Below, piece after piece: positions 1 to 9,036 of a stretch of DNA of 29,040 nucleotides (positions within the stretch are counted from its first letter, which is position 1; the number at the start of each line of letters is the position of its first letter). The translations under genes were made by a program, and so were the position numbers. This DNA comes from a virus, in IMG/VR virus record IMGVR_UViG_3300007523_000056, positions 1 to 29,040 of that record, one strand, 5' to 3'. The notes beneath the pieces were generated by a model. That model was given only the letters and a program-made list of their open reading frames with translations. It made no database searches and was not told the DNA's origin.

Positions 1-2
1 AT

Positions 3-134
3 TTATTGTCTAATGGTTTTAAAGTAAGAAGTAGTAATGCAAGTATAAATACATCTGGTGGAACATACATCTACATGGCATTTGCAGAAAACCCTTTTAC
101 GACTTCAAGCGGTGTACCAGCTACTGCAAGATAA
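3..134 (+). CDS. Tail fibre/structural protein, C-terminal fragment
   Basis: This is the last 43 codons of a gene that begins before the window, in the frame that starts at base 3 and ends with TAA at 132-134. The visible tail contains GGTYIYMAFAENPF followed by a short Ser/Pro/Ala end, a C-terminal signature I recognise from many marine phage tail-fibre or appendage proteins. What is seen is only the open frame and this motif. The role, host-surface contact at the tail tip, is inferred from the family and from the tail genes that follow. Confidence 0.7.
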   Translation, partial: LLSNGFKVRSSNASINTSGGTYIYMAFAENPFTTSSGVPATAR

Positions 135-292
135 AACATCTTGATATAAACAGTAATCTGGTATATTTTGATATAGGAAAAATATATGCTACAAAAAATA
201 TGATTTTTACTTAGATTTAATTAATAAATAAGATATATAATACTCTTTATATTTTAGTATAATTTTATGATTTTTGTTATATAATATATACT
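135..292 (+). promoter_or_regulatory. AT-rich intergenic region with three phased TATAAT boxes
   Basis: This 158-base gap has no convincing ORF. Three perfect TATAAT hexamers lie at 236-241, 258-263 and 280-285, each 22 nt from the next. The last one ends 7 nt before the ATG at 293, so transcription from it would give an almost leaderless mRNA. No AAGGAG-like ribosome site precedes that ATG. No strong -35 element is visible at the usual distance from any box. I read this as the promoter region for the tail/virion genes that follow. Chance occurrence in very AT-rich DNA is the main alternative. Confidence 0.45.
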
Positions 293-2137
293 ATGCCATT
301 AACTCAATTAAATTTTCAACCTGGATTAGACACTGAAAATACTCCTACAGGTGCAGAAGGTAGATGGATTGATGGTGATAAAATAAGATTTCGTAAAGGA
401 CTTCCTCAAAAAATAGGTGGTTGGATTAAATTTAGTGAAGCCTATTATGTAGGAGTAGGAAGAGCTTTAGAGCAATGGTTTGCTTTAAATGGTTCTCGTT
501 ATGAAGCTTTAGGAACAGATAGAAAAGTATATACTTTTGCTTCTGGAACTAATCAAGATATTACTCCTATAAGAGAAACGGCTGCTCTTGTTAATGCTAT
601 TAGCACTACTACGAGTAGTGACATTATAACTATCACAGATTTAAATCATGGTGCCACACAAGGTGATTTTGTCACACTAAGTAGTGTAAGTATCGATGTA
701 GGTGGAATTGTTGCGGCAACTTTAGATGCTGAATATGAAATTTTAAGTATAGCTAATGTAGATGCTTATACTATTCAGAGTAGTGCTACAGCTAATGCCA
801 ATACAGGTCCTACCGCAAATTGCACTGCTACTTATCAATTAAATATAGGTCCAGATGAACAAACTTTCGGTTATGGTTGGAATTCAGGAGCTTATAGTGC
901 CGGTACTTGGGGAACTCCTAGAACAACCTCTAATGTAACTATTGATGCAAGGTTATGGTCTATCAATAATTGGGGAGAAGATTTAATTATTACTCAAAAA
1001 GATGGTGGAACTTACGAATGGGATCTCTCAGGAGGAATGTCAAGTAATAGAGCTACTGCTATTGCTAATGCTCCTACTGCTTCTACTTTATCAATTATAT
1101 CTACAGAAACTAGACATGTTGTCTGTATGGGAACAGAAACAACTATTGGTGATATATCTACTCAAGATAAAATGTTTATTCGTTGGTCAGATCAAGAAAA
1201 TTATAATTACTGGACACCTAATGTAACTAACTCTGCTGGTTCTCAAAGAATAGCAGGAGGAAGTGAAATAAGATGTGCTCGACCTGCTAAAGGAACTATC
1301 TTGGTATGGACAGATACTACCATGCAATCAATGTCTTTTATAGGACCTCCTTTTATATTTGGATTTAGACAATTAGGTAACGACTGTGGAGCAGTAGGTC
1401 TTAACTCTGCGATGGTAATAGATGATGTAGCTTACTGGATGTCAGATGGACAATTCTTTAGATATGCGGGATCTGTTCAAGAAATACCCTGTCCTGTATT
1501 AAATCATGTATTTGAAAACATTAATAAAACTCAATATTCTCAAGTTTATGCTGCACAAAACTCTAATTTCTCAGAAGTAATATGGTACTACTGTTCTAGT
1601 TCCTCCGATCAATGTGATCGATATGTCATTTATAATTATTTAGAAAACTCTTGGTATTTTGGAACTATGAATAGAAGTACTTATCAAGATAACGGAGTTG
1701 AATTAAATCCATTAGCTACAGAGTATTTAGCTAATTCTAATGTTACTACTATTTCAACAATTAATGGATTAACACCTGGTAGAAGTTTAATCTATGCTCA
1801 AGAATCAGGAGTGAATGCTGATGGGGCTGCTTTATCAGCTTATATTCAGTCAGGCGATGGTGATATAGCTGATGGTGAAACTTTTAGTTTTATTAATAAA
1901 ATTATTCCTGATTTTCAAAATCAAACAGGGAATACTATAATCACTTTAAGTGTTAAAGATTATCCTAATGATTTGGCTACTGTAGGAGAAGTATTAACAG
2001 TTAATGACACAACTAGGTTCGTTAATACACGTATTCGTGGTAGACAATCTAATATAAAAATACAGAACAATGATATCGGAGATAATTGGAGATTTGGTAC
2101 TTTGAGAGTAAATATAAAACAAGATGGAAAAAGATAA
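293..2137 (+). CDS. Tail hub / DNA stabilisation protein (P22 gp10-like)
   Basis: This 614-aa protein is rich in Gly, Thr, Asn and aromatic residues, with the repetitive beta character expected of a beta-propeller-like tail hub. It opens with MPLTQLNFQPGLDTENTP and a nearby GRWIDGDKIRFRKGLPQKI stretch, and ends with a WRFGTLRVNIKQDGKR-type terminus. Both ends resemble the phage stabilisation / tail-accessory proteins (P22 gp10 class) that plug the portal and connect to the needle or fibres. Length is in the range of other podovirus homologues. The next gene overlaps it by 14 bases. The ATG lacks a ribosome site and lies just after a TATAAT box, so it may be translated from a near-leaderless message. 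A T7 gp12-like tail tube role is the main alternative. Confidence 0.65.
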   Translation: MPLTQLNFQPGLDTENTPTGAEGRWIDGDKIRFRKGLPQKIGGWIKFSEAYYVGVGRALEQWFALNGSRYEALGTDRKVYTFASGTNQDITPIRETAALVNAISTTTSSDIITITDLNHGATQGDFVTLSSVSIDVGGIVAATLDAEYEILSIANVDAYTIQSSATANANTGPTANCTATYQLNIGPDEQTFGYGWNSGAYSAGTWGTPRTTSNVTIDARLWSINNWGEDLIITQKDGGTYEWDLSGGMSSNRATAIANAPTASTLSIISTETRHVVCMGTETTIGDISTQDKMFIRWSDQENYNYWTPNVTNSAGSQRIAGGSEIRCARPAKGTILVWTDTTMQSMSFIGPPFIFGFRQLGNDCGAVGLNSAMVIDDVAYWMSDGQFFRYAGSVQEIPCPVLNHVFENINKTQYSQVYAAQNSNFSEVIWYYCSSSSDQCDRYVIYNYLENSWYFGTMNRSTYQDNGVELNPLATEYLANSNVTTISTINGLTPGRSLIYAQESGVNADGAALSAYIQSGDGDIADGETFSFINKIIPDFQNQTGNTIITLSVKDYPNDLATVGEVLTVNDTTRFVNTRIRGRQSNIKIQNNDIGDNWRFGTLRVNIKQDGKR

Positions 2138-2579
2138 ATATACTATAAGACGAGCTAGAATATCAGATGCCATTAGAATAAGGGAACTCCTTAAGACGTG
2201 GCTCACAGAAGCTCCATTTAACTTCGGAAACACTAATAATACTAAAGCTTTAGACAATATAGTATTTTACATTAAGAATAGTTTTGTTATAGTAGTAGAA
2301 TATGAAAATATTATTGTGGGAACACTAGCTGCCACAGTTGATGAAACATGGTATAGCGACAAGAAGTTTATGAGAACTTTATGGTTACATGTTAATCCTA
2401 AGCATAGAAATTTTAGGATTTTTCGGTCTATAATGATAGTTTTCAAAGAATACGCATTAGCAAATAGAGTAACTGCTATATGCGAAATCTTTCAAGGTAA
2501 AGACGTTGAAAGAAAAGACAAGGCTTTTATTAAATTAGGATTTAAAGTAATCGGAGGAACTTATATAGTCAATGGGTAG
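2124..2579 (+). CDS. GNAT-family N-acetyltransferase
   Basis: This 151-aa protein has a GNAT layout. An N-terminal beta-alpha segment (YTIRRARISDAIRIRELL) is followed by a central beta strand ending IIVGTLAATVDETWY, and then by LWLHVNPKHRNFRIFRSIMI, which sits where the acetyl-CoA pyrophosphate loop lies (usually Q/RxxGxG/A; here poorly conserved). A C-terminal AFIKLGFKVIGGTYI strand corresponds to the usual 'F.k.GF......m' ending. The start overlaps the tail hub gene by 14 bases and the end overlaps the next gene by 8, so it is embedded in the virion operon. GNAT-like genes occur among structural genes in marine podoviruses, but the substrate is unknown and a structural or virion-modifying role is possible. 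Confidence 0.65.
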   Translation: MEKDKYTIRRARISDAIRIRELLKTWLTEAPFNFGNTNNTKALDNIVFYIKNSFVIVVEYENIIVGTLAATVDETWYSDKKFMRTLWLHVNPKHRNFRIFRSIMIVFKEYALANRVTAICEIFQGKDVERKDKAFIKLGFKVIGGTYIVNG

Positions 2580-3600
2580 TATTTTCAAACCAAGTGTAAC
2601 AACGGTACAGGCTCCATCGCAGTCAACGACTAGCTACGATATTCCTGCTTACTTTAAAGAAATTCAAGAACGAACTTTAAGAAAAGGGGAAACTGAGTTT
2701 GCTAAACCTTATCAAGCTTACACGGGTCAACGTATAGCAGGTCTTGATCCTATGGAAACACAAGCTGCTAATATATATCAAAATCAAATTCTTCCACAAT
2801 CAGGACAACTCGCTGGCATTGGTGCTCAAACATATGACTCAGCAACGGCAGCTGCTTACGCTAATCCTTATCAAGATCAAGTTATCTCAGGAGCTTTAGG
2901 AGATTTACAAGAAGCTTATGGTCAATCTCAAAAAGGAATGAGTGCCCAAGCAATAGGTGCTGGAGCTTTTGGTGGATCGAGACAAGGAATAGAAAATGTA
3001 TTAGGACAAGAAAGATATTTAGATACAGTAGGAGATACTTCTGCAAGATTAAGACAAGCAGGTTTTGAATCAGGTGCAAATAGATTTGCTCAAGATAGAT
3101 CAACACAATTACAATCTGCTCAAAGTCAAATAGGAGCTTTAGGACAAAGTGCAGCAGGACTTGCTGGCTTCGGAACTCAAGCTCGTGGTTTACAGCAAGC
3201 AGGATTTGCTGAAGACTATCGTGACTTTATAGAACAAAGAGAATTTGGTGGTAATCAAGTTAAACAAATGATCGGTGCTTTATCAGGAGCTCCTATAAGA
3301 AGTTATGGAGAAGAAAGAACTGGTTATACTACTACACCATACGCTAGTCCAAGTATCGCTGGTCAAATAGCTGGAGCTTATACTGCTTATAATTCTGATA
3401 TAAGATTAAAAGATGATATTAATTTAATTGGTAAATCTCCGTCTGGAATTAACATTTACACATTTAAATATAAAGGCGATGGTAAAACATATCAAGGAGT
3501 TATGGCTCATCAAGTTCCTCATGCTTCTATTGTTAATGATGAGGGTTATCTAATGGTAGATTATAATAAACTTGATGTAGAGTTTAAGGAGATACATTAA
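2572..3600 (+). CDS. Virion protein with C-terminal S74-like chaperone domain
   Basis: This is a 342-aa protein. Residues 1 to about 270 are rich in Ala, Gly and Gln, with a central helical stretch containing GAGAFGGSRQGIE, a composition seen in phage internal or tail-associated proteins. From residue 275 comes SDIRLKDDI, the hallmark of the peptidase S74 intramolecular chaperone (catalytic Ser of the SDxRLK motif), then INIYTFKY and YQGVMAHQVP near the end. In the S74 family this C-terminal domain trimerises fibres and then cleaves itself off. Here it is short, about 68 residues, so self-cleavage is uncertain. It starts at an ATG that overlaps the GNAT gene, with GGAGGA upstream. It may be a tail needle/spike or an internal virion protein. 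Confidence 0.65.
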   Translation: MGSIFKPSVTTVQAPSQSTTSYDIPAYFKEIQERTLRKGETEFAKPYQAYTGQRIAGLDPMETQAANIYQNQILPQSGQLAGIGAQTYDSATAAAYANPYQDQVISGALGDLQEAYGQSQKGMSAQAIGAGAFGGSRQGIENVLGQERYLDTVGDTSARLRQAGFESGANRFAQDRSTQLQSAQSQIGALGQSAAGLAGFGTQARGLQQAGFAEDYRDFIEQREFGGNQVKQMIGALSGAPIRSYGEERTGYTTTPYASPSIAGQIAGAYTAYNSDIRLKDDINLIGKSPSGINIYTFKYKGDGKTYQGVMAHQVPHASIVNDEGYLMVDYNKLDVEFKEIH

Positions 3601-4965
3601 ATGTCAAGCGAAACTTTTGTAGAAGAAGAATTTTTAGGTCCTGCAGATACTGACACTTCACAAGCTGCCGCCTTAAAAAAAAATCCCCAAGTAGGTGATG
3701 CTTTTAAAAAAATTGATGAAGATAGTTACGAAGTAAGATTAAATGCTAAATTAAGACAAGCAGGTTCTGAATATAGTGCAAACGAAAGAATAGCTGCAGA
3801 AGTTCCTAGTTTAAAAGAAGAAAATGAACTTCTTAAAATTAAATTAGGTAACGCTTTAGGAAAACTAACACCAGGAGGTAAAAAAGATTTAATAAAAAAA
3901 GATTTAATAAATATAGATACATCTTCATTAGGTTCTTTTGCCTCAAGTATAGGTGATTCTTTTATGAATATAGCTAAAGAAGTTCCTAAGAGAATAGATG
4001 AGATTTCTAAAGATCCTGAAAAGAAAAGAAATTTTATGAGAGGCCTAGAAATAATTGAAGCTTCTTCTGGTATTAAACCTATCAGTCAAGCTAAATCTCC
4101 TTTAGGTATGATAAGTAGTGGACTACTTAAAGCTGAAAAAGGATTCATTGCTGAAGATATTGATAAAATAAAAGCAATGAAAAAAGAAGGTAGAAGATAT
4201 GAATCACCTGCGGAAAAACTTATAGCTGCAAATTTTGGGAAATACCAAGAAAAATTAAAAGATCAAAGAATGTCTAGTTCAGCTGTTTTTGAAAAATATA
4301 ACTTAGCAAGAAAAGTTTCTTTAGAAAAAAATCAACTTCCTACTGGTATATTTAATGCAACGTTTGCTCCTTTAAAGAAATTTATTCAAGAAGCTGGACT
4401 GTCAAAACAATATGATGAATTAGCAGCAAAATTTTTAGATAAAAATTATGAACAAATGTCTAATGATGATCAAACTAAATTTAATGATTTATTTCAAGCT
4501 GCTACTTATCAACAAGTAGTTCAAGAAATTAAATTATTATATCCAGTGTCTAATAAAGACATCGATACTATGTTAAAAACAAAAGGTGATATTAGTACTA
4601 ATCCCGAAGCTCTTAAATATTTAATTGCAGGACAAATGGCTGTAACTCAAATTGCTAAAGAGGCTGAAAAATATGCTTATAAATATTTTGAACAAGAAGA
4701 TCAACAATTTGAAACTAAATCAATAAAACTAGCAGAAAAAGAAATAGCTAGTAAATTTAGAAAAGAGGTAAATCCAGCAACTTTAAAAAGCATGTTTGGT
4801 TCAGCAGAAGATGTAACAGATGCTGGTTATATTGCTGCTTACTATTATCAACAACTACAAGCACAAAAAAAAGAAAATGGAATAGATCCTTACAAAATAT
4901 TTCAAGTTGCTACAGTTAGTAAAGAAAAAGAAATAGACGATATAAGAAAAAAATACGAAGATTAA
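3601..4965 (+). CDS. Probable internal virion protein
   Basis: This 454-aa protein is charged and strongly helical (Lys, Glu, Ala, Gln), with no signal peptide or membrane segment. It contains a likely coiled coil near residues 65-85 (SLKEENELLKIKLGNALGKL). I do not recognise a defined domain. Its position directly after the tail genes and before a 1193-aa protein matches the podovirus arrangement of internal core or ejection proteins, of the T7 gp14/gp15 type in role though not in visible sequence. AAGGAGAT lies 8 bases before the ATG. A run of nine A residues near 3675 could slip but does not break the frame. Confidence 0.55.
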   Translation: MSSETFVEEEFLGPADTDTSQAAALKKNPQVGDAFKKIDEDSYEVRLNAKLRQAGSEYSANERIAAEVPSLKEENELLKIKLGNALGKLTPGGKKDLIKKDLINIDTSSLGSFASSIGDSFMNIAKEVPKRIDEISKDPEKKRNFMRGLEIIEASSGIKPISQAKSPLGMISSGLLKAEKGFIAEDIDKIKAMKKEGRRYESPAEKLIAANFGKYQEKLKDQRMSSSAVFEKYNLARKVSLEKNQLPTGIFNATFAPLKKFIQEAGLSKQYDELAAKFLDKNYEQMSNDDQTKFNDLFQAATYQQVVQEIKLLYPVSNKDIDTMLKTKGDISTNPEALKYLIAGQMAVTQIAKEAEKYAYKYFEQEDQQFETKSIKLAEKEIASKFRKEVNPATLKSMFGSAEDVTDAGYIAAYYYQQLQAQKKENGIDPYKIFQVATVSKEKEIDDIRKKYED

Positions 4966-4971
4966 AATGAT

Positions 4972-7900
4972 ATGGTCGAAGAAGAAAAAATCACTACTGA
5001 AAATATATCCCTACCTGAAGAAGTAGTTTCTACTGATACGGAAATTGCTCAAGCTCCCAATGCTGTAATAGAAACACAAACTGAAACGGCAGAAGTTATA
5101 CCCGAAATAAAAACTAAAGAACCAAACAATAACTTAGTTGTTGATGCTTCATTCTCAAAAGAACAGCAAGCAGACTTTAATAAATTACTTAAACTTGAAG
5201 TAGATCCAAAAGAAGCTAAAGCAATCGTAACAAAAACTTCTGAGAATAAATCTAAAAAAACTGATTTTAGTAAAAGCGAATATGAAGTAGATAAAGAAAA
5301 ATTAAAAAATGATGGTTATGATTTAGATTTAATAATAAAAACTAAACCTAAAGCAATTAAGTCATTTGAAGAATTAATAGTTGATGATGTAGGAGTTGCA
5401 ACTAAAACCGGCTACGTTAGTAAAAAAGATTTATTTGAATTAAAAGGAATTAGAGCTGATAAAGATAATGAAATTAAAGGATCTATTAGATATGAGTTAG
5501 GATTTGGATTAAAGGCTCCTCAATACGAAACAAGAAATATTAAAAATTTACTTATTAAAAGAATTAAACAAGAGGGTAATTATGACGAGGCAACTATTGA
5601 AAAATTTAAAGATAAGATAGAAGTAAAAAATGTACCGTTAAAATTTAGAGGAGAAAAAAGTGAAGGTATAATTTATAGAATTCCTAAAGAATTAGGTGGA
5701 GATAATATGTTTTCAGCTGTTGATTCTCCTAAAATATCTGGGGCCGATTTTTCTGACGCTGTTGCTGATGCTGGTCCTATCGTTGCTTCAATAGTAGGTG
5801 GAACTATCGGAAGTTCCGTTGGTCCTTTAGGTACAGTTGCCGGCTCTGCCGTTTCTGGCGGACTTACTGAATATGCAAGATTAATGTACGGTTATCATAA
5901 ATTAGGTTTACAAAATGATGAATTTACACCAGAAGAATTTCAAGGATATGCAATAGACGCTGCTAAAACATATGCAGCAATTGATGCTGCGGCGACTGGT
6001 GTATTTTTAACTGCCGCTAAATTAATTCTTCCAACAATTTTAGGTAAATCTCAATTAAGCACTAACACAATTAAAGAATTTATAGAAACAAAAGGAAGAA
6101 CAAATACGGGGGTATTTAAAGAAGTAGATAAAGTCAAAGAACAAATGAAAAAAGAATTTAACTTGACTGATGAAGAAGCAAGTGAATATTTTGCAGTTTC
6201 TGTTGGAAAAGCTATATTAGATTCAGATCAATTAATTAAAAAAGGAAGTGCTGCACAACGAGCATTACTTTCTGACGAAGTAGTAAGATTAGAAACTTCC
6301 GCTAGATTTAAAGCAATTGAAGATAAGATTTTAAAACAAACTACTAATTTAGGAGAAATAGGTAATAAACAAGCAGATGATATAATTAAAAGTATAGAAA
6401 CTCAAGTAAGAGGACAAGCAGGTGTTGCTATTAAAGAAGCAGAATTAGCCTTAATTAACAATACTAAATTAATTGCTAAAATGGAATCTAGTTTTGTAGA
6501 TGACTTATCTACAAAGTATTTAGATGAATTTGGAGTTCAATTAGATGATACTTATAGAGCAATTCAAACTAGATTGTCTACTTTAGATGATAACATTGCT
6601 ACTGGTATTTCTAAAGATAAAGAAATAATAAAGTTTGACATAAAAGAAACTTTAGATATTTTAAGAAAAGAAGTTAAAACTTTTAGTTTTAAAGGTATTC
6701 TACCAAGTAAATTAAAACCAATAGTAGGAGATAAAGGAAAAAAATTAAGTCCTGAAAAACTTAAAGAAGCTTTAGAAAATAATAAATTAGTTAAATTATC
6801 GGGTCTATTTTCTAAGATAGGATTTCAAGGCCAGGGAACAACTTTAAAAACTTTATTAGATGGTTTTAAAGTTCTTGAAAAAAAACCTTTAACTTTAAAA
6901 GATGTTTATACTTTAAAAAATGCTGTTAATTTTTTACAAGAAACAACTACAAATTCTACTACAACAGGTGCTTTAAGAAAGCTAAGTGGACAGTTAAATA
7001 AAAATATATATAATGCTTTAAGTAAATCAAAAGATCAAACACTTGCTAAAGAATTTCTAGAAAGAAATTCTTTACTTGGCTTGAAAAGAAATTCAATTTT
7101 TAAAAATTTTTCCGATGAGTTTGGTGGAGGTCAAAACATAGAAGGATTAAAAGCAGCAACTTCTAAAAGTGAAAGTTTATTTAAATCAACAATTGATGAT
7201 ACTATAGAGGCAAGAGAAAAATCACGGTCTTTAGGTCAGTTAATTGAAAGAAATATAATACCAGAATCAACAGTATTAAATATAAAACAAGCTTTATATA
7301 GAAATTATTTTAATAACGTAGTTCCAGATGTTTCCGGTATAGCAACAATGTCTCATAAAGATTTTTTTAAAAAATTTGGAAAAAATTATGAAAATGTATT
7401 AGGGAAAAAAGATTTTATTAGATTAAAAAATACAGAATCAGTTTTAAAACAATATGACGAATTAGCTGAATTAGTTACTAATCAGAATGCAGCTGTTCAA
7501 AAATATTTACCAGGGATTGGACAATGGGATGCTCTAAGTAATGCAGGACCTGGTCAGATTGTAGAACATATAATTAGATCAGGAGCAAAATCGGATATAA
7601 CTAATTTATTAAAAGCTTTACCCACAAAAACGGTAAATGATATTCGTAGTATTTTTTTAAAAGATATGATGGGTAAATCTCAAGGAGGAACTTATACAAC
7701 AGGTGCGAATAAATTTTTAGGAGCTAGAAAAACAGACACTTTAAATGGAGCTAAATTAAATAAATTTTTAACTGAGAATAGATCCAACATTCAACAGATG
7801 TTTGATCCAAACTTTTTTAAAACGTATAGATCAATAGCTGACGTTTTAGAAATGTTACAAACTCCAGCAACAGGTTCTGCTGCAAAAGGTAGTATGGCCG

Positions 7901-8553
7901 AAGCTTCTAAAAATGCAGCTTTATTTATAGATATGATTTATGGACCATTGAATCATAAAAGATTAATTCTTAACAGATTTTCTACTCTTATGGATAGATT
8001 TGGATTAAGTCAAGATAATATATTTTTATTAACTGACTATGCCAAATTTACGGAGGCTGCAAAAAAACAATTTTTAGGTGGAAATTATCCAGCTTTTATG
8101 GATAAACTTCCAAATAAAGAAAGAGTAACTTTTATAGATAAAGTTTTAAAAGCAATTAAATTAGATAACACTGGAGCAGGTCAAGTACTTTCTAAAAAAA
8201 TGGATTTAGATAGTATTATTAATAGATTGAATGTTGGCTTTAATAGAGGCGCCGGTTTAAGAAAAACATTTAATAAAAATCCATTAAAAAATCCTTTAAT
8301 TGCTAAAGAATATTTAAAAGATAAAGGTGAAGAAATTAAAGGCACTGATCCTATGCAAAGAGAAGCTGATATATTTTCTGGTATTGATATTAGTGCTAAA
8401 TATGCTATAAAATCTTTAGAGGCTGTATTTGTAGATACTCCAGTAGCAATTTATAAGGACCTTTCAGGAGCATGGTCAAGAGTTAAAAGTACCAAAGAAA
8501 GAAATTTAAATAAAGAAAACTTTGAAAAGGAATATGGAAGTGGCCAAAAATAA
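4972..8553 (+). CDS. Large internal virion / DNA ejection protein
   Basis: This is a 1193-aa protein, the largest in the window. The first 100 residues are acidic and probably disordered (many Glu, Thr and Ile). A hydrophobic Gly-rich stretch around residues 267-292 (IVASIVGGTIGSSVGPLGTV) could insert into a membrane. The remainder is Lys-rich and helical with long coiled-coil-like parts. No lytic transglycosylase motif was recognised. Size, position after the tail genes and the isolated hydrophobic patch fit podovirus ejection proteins (T7 gp16-type role) that line the channel for DNA entry. That function is inferred from context. It ends inside the next small gene, overlapping by 20 bases. 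Confidence 0.6.
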   Translation: MVEEEKITTENISLPEEVVSTDTEIAQAPNAVIETQTETAEVIPEIKTKEPNNNLVVDASFSKEQQADFNKLLKLEVDPKEAKAIVTKTSENKSKKTDFSKSEYEVDKEKLKNDGYDLDLIIKTKPKAIKSFEELIVDDVGVATKTGYVSKKDLFELKGIRADKDNEIKGSIRYELGFGLKAPQYETRNIKNLLIKRIKQEGNYDEATIEKFKDKIEVKNVPLKFRGEKSEGIIYRIPKELGGDNMFSAVDSPKISGADFSDAVADAGPIVASIVGGTIGSSVGPLGTVAGSAVSGGLTEYARLMYGYHKLGLQNDEFTPEEFQGYAIDAAKTYAAIDAAATGVFLTAAKLILPTILGKSQLSTNTIKEFIETKGRTNTGVFKEVDKVKEQMKKEFNLTDEEASEYFAVSVGKAILDSDQLIKKGSAAQRALLSDEVVRLETSARFKAIEDKILKQTTNLGEIGNKQADDIIKSIETQVRGQAGVAIKEAELALINNTKLIAKMESSFVDDLSTKYLDEFGVQLDDTYRAIQTRLSTLDDNIATGISKDKEIIKFDIKETLDILRKEVKTFSFKGILPSKLKPIVGDKGKKLSPEKLKEALENNKLVKLSGLFSKIGFQGQGTTLKTLLDGFKVLEKKPLTLKDVYTLKNAVNFLQETTTNSTTTGALRKLSGQLNKNIYNALSKSKDQTLAKEFLERNSLLGLKRNSIFKNFSDEFGGGQNIEGLKAATSKSESLFKSTIDDTIEAREKSRSLGQLIERNIIPESTVLNIKQALYRNYFNNVVPDVSGIATMSHKDFFKKFGKNYENVLGKKDFIRLKNTESVLKQYDELAELVTNQNAAVQKYLPGIGQWDALSNAGPGQIVEHIIRSGAKSDITNLLKALPTKTVNDIRSIFLKDMMGKSQGGTYTTGANKFLGARKTDTLNGAKLNKFLTENRSNIQQMFDPNFFKTYRSIADVLEMLQTPATGSAAKGSMAEASKNAALFIDMIYGPLNHKRLILNRFSTLMDRFGLSQDNIFLLTDYAKFTEAAKKQFLGGNYPAFMDKLPNKERVTFIDKVLKAIKLDNTGAGQVLSKKMDLDSIINRLNVGFNRGAGLRKTFNKNPLKNPLIAKEYLKDKGEEIKGTDPMQREADIFSGIDISAKYAIKSLEAVFVDTPVAIYKDLSGAWSRVKSTKERNLNKENFEKEYGSGQK

Positions 8554-8737
8554 AATTAACACTACATCAAATAGGTTAGATAATCATGAAAAATTGTGTA
8601 GAATAATGCAAAAACAAACTTGTGATAAAATGGACGACTTATCAAAACAAATTAACAGATTGGAAAAAATACTAGTTGGTTTAGCTGGTTTAATAATATC
8701 ATTATTAGGTGCTGCTTTAATTCAACTACTTCGCTAA
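8534..8737 (+). CDS. Small coiled-coil protein with C-terminal TM (XhlA-like)
   Basis: I chose the ATG at 8534 (67 aa) because AAAGGA lies just before it; a TTG at 8522 would add four residues. The N-terminal half is polar and contains a heptad-like segment (DDLSKQINRLEKIL). The last 20 residues (LVGLAGLIISLLGAALIQLL) form one transmembrane helix. This order, coiled coil then C-terminal TM, resembles the XhlA haemolysin-like proteins found in phage lysis cassettes, and the amidase and holin genes lie just downstream. A role in lysis, as an accessory holin or membrane anchor, is inferred. The gene overlaps the end of the ejection protein gene, and its stop overlaps the next start as TAATG. Confidence 0.6.
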   Translation: MEVAKNKINTTSNRLDNHEKLCRIMQKQTCDKMDDLSKQINRLEKILVGLAGLIISLLGAALIQLLR

Positions 8738-9036
8738 TGCTTCAGAAGAATAAGGGCTGTCTCTGTGAAAATATAGCAATCTGCTGGTTACAAGAAAATG
8801 GTTATTTTGTATTTAAGGGTTGTCAAACTCATTCAGCTATTGATTTAGTAGCGATACATCCAGTTACTTTAGAATGTGAATATTTTGATGTTAAAATAAG
8901 AAATAAAAGAAAAGACGGGACTGAAATTAATAGAGTTACCCATATTAAAGATAATAGAATAAAGATTTTATCAGTAGATTTAGATACAAAAAAATGTAGA
9001 ATAGTTCCTAGGAGAAAAGAAATAAAATGGAGTTAA
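8737..9036 (+). CDS. Small PD-(D/E)XK nuclease (Holliday-junction-resolvase-like)
   Basis: This 99-aa protein has the short PD-(D/E)XK pattern. Glu11 sits in the first helix (CENIAICWLQENGYFVF), Asp36 in SAIDLVAI, and Asp51 and Lys53 in YFDVK, followed by basic residues. Archaeal Hjc-type resolvases and related small phage nucleases share this order: E, then D, then (E/D)xK, then a basic end. It could resolve branched DNA before packaging or act as a restriction-like nuclease. It lies between lysis genes, which is an odd place for a DNA enzyme. The ATG overlaps the preceding TAA. Confidence 0.6.
   Translation: MLQKNKGCLCENIAICWLQENGYFVFKGCQTHSAIDLVAIHPVTLECEYFDVKIRNKRKDGTEINRVTHIKDNRIKILSVDLDTKKCRIVPRRKEIKWS

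Noticed and set aside
3670-3690. Run of nine A residues as a programmed frameshift site
   Set aside because: The zero frame stays open through the whole 454-aa gene and no useful overlapping frame or downstream structure was seen.
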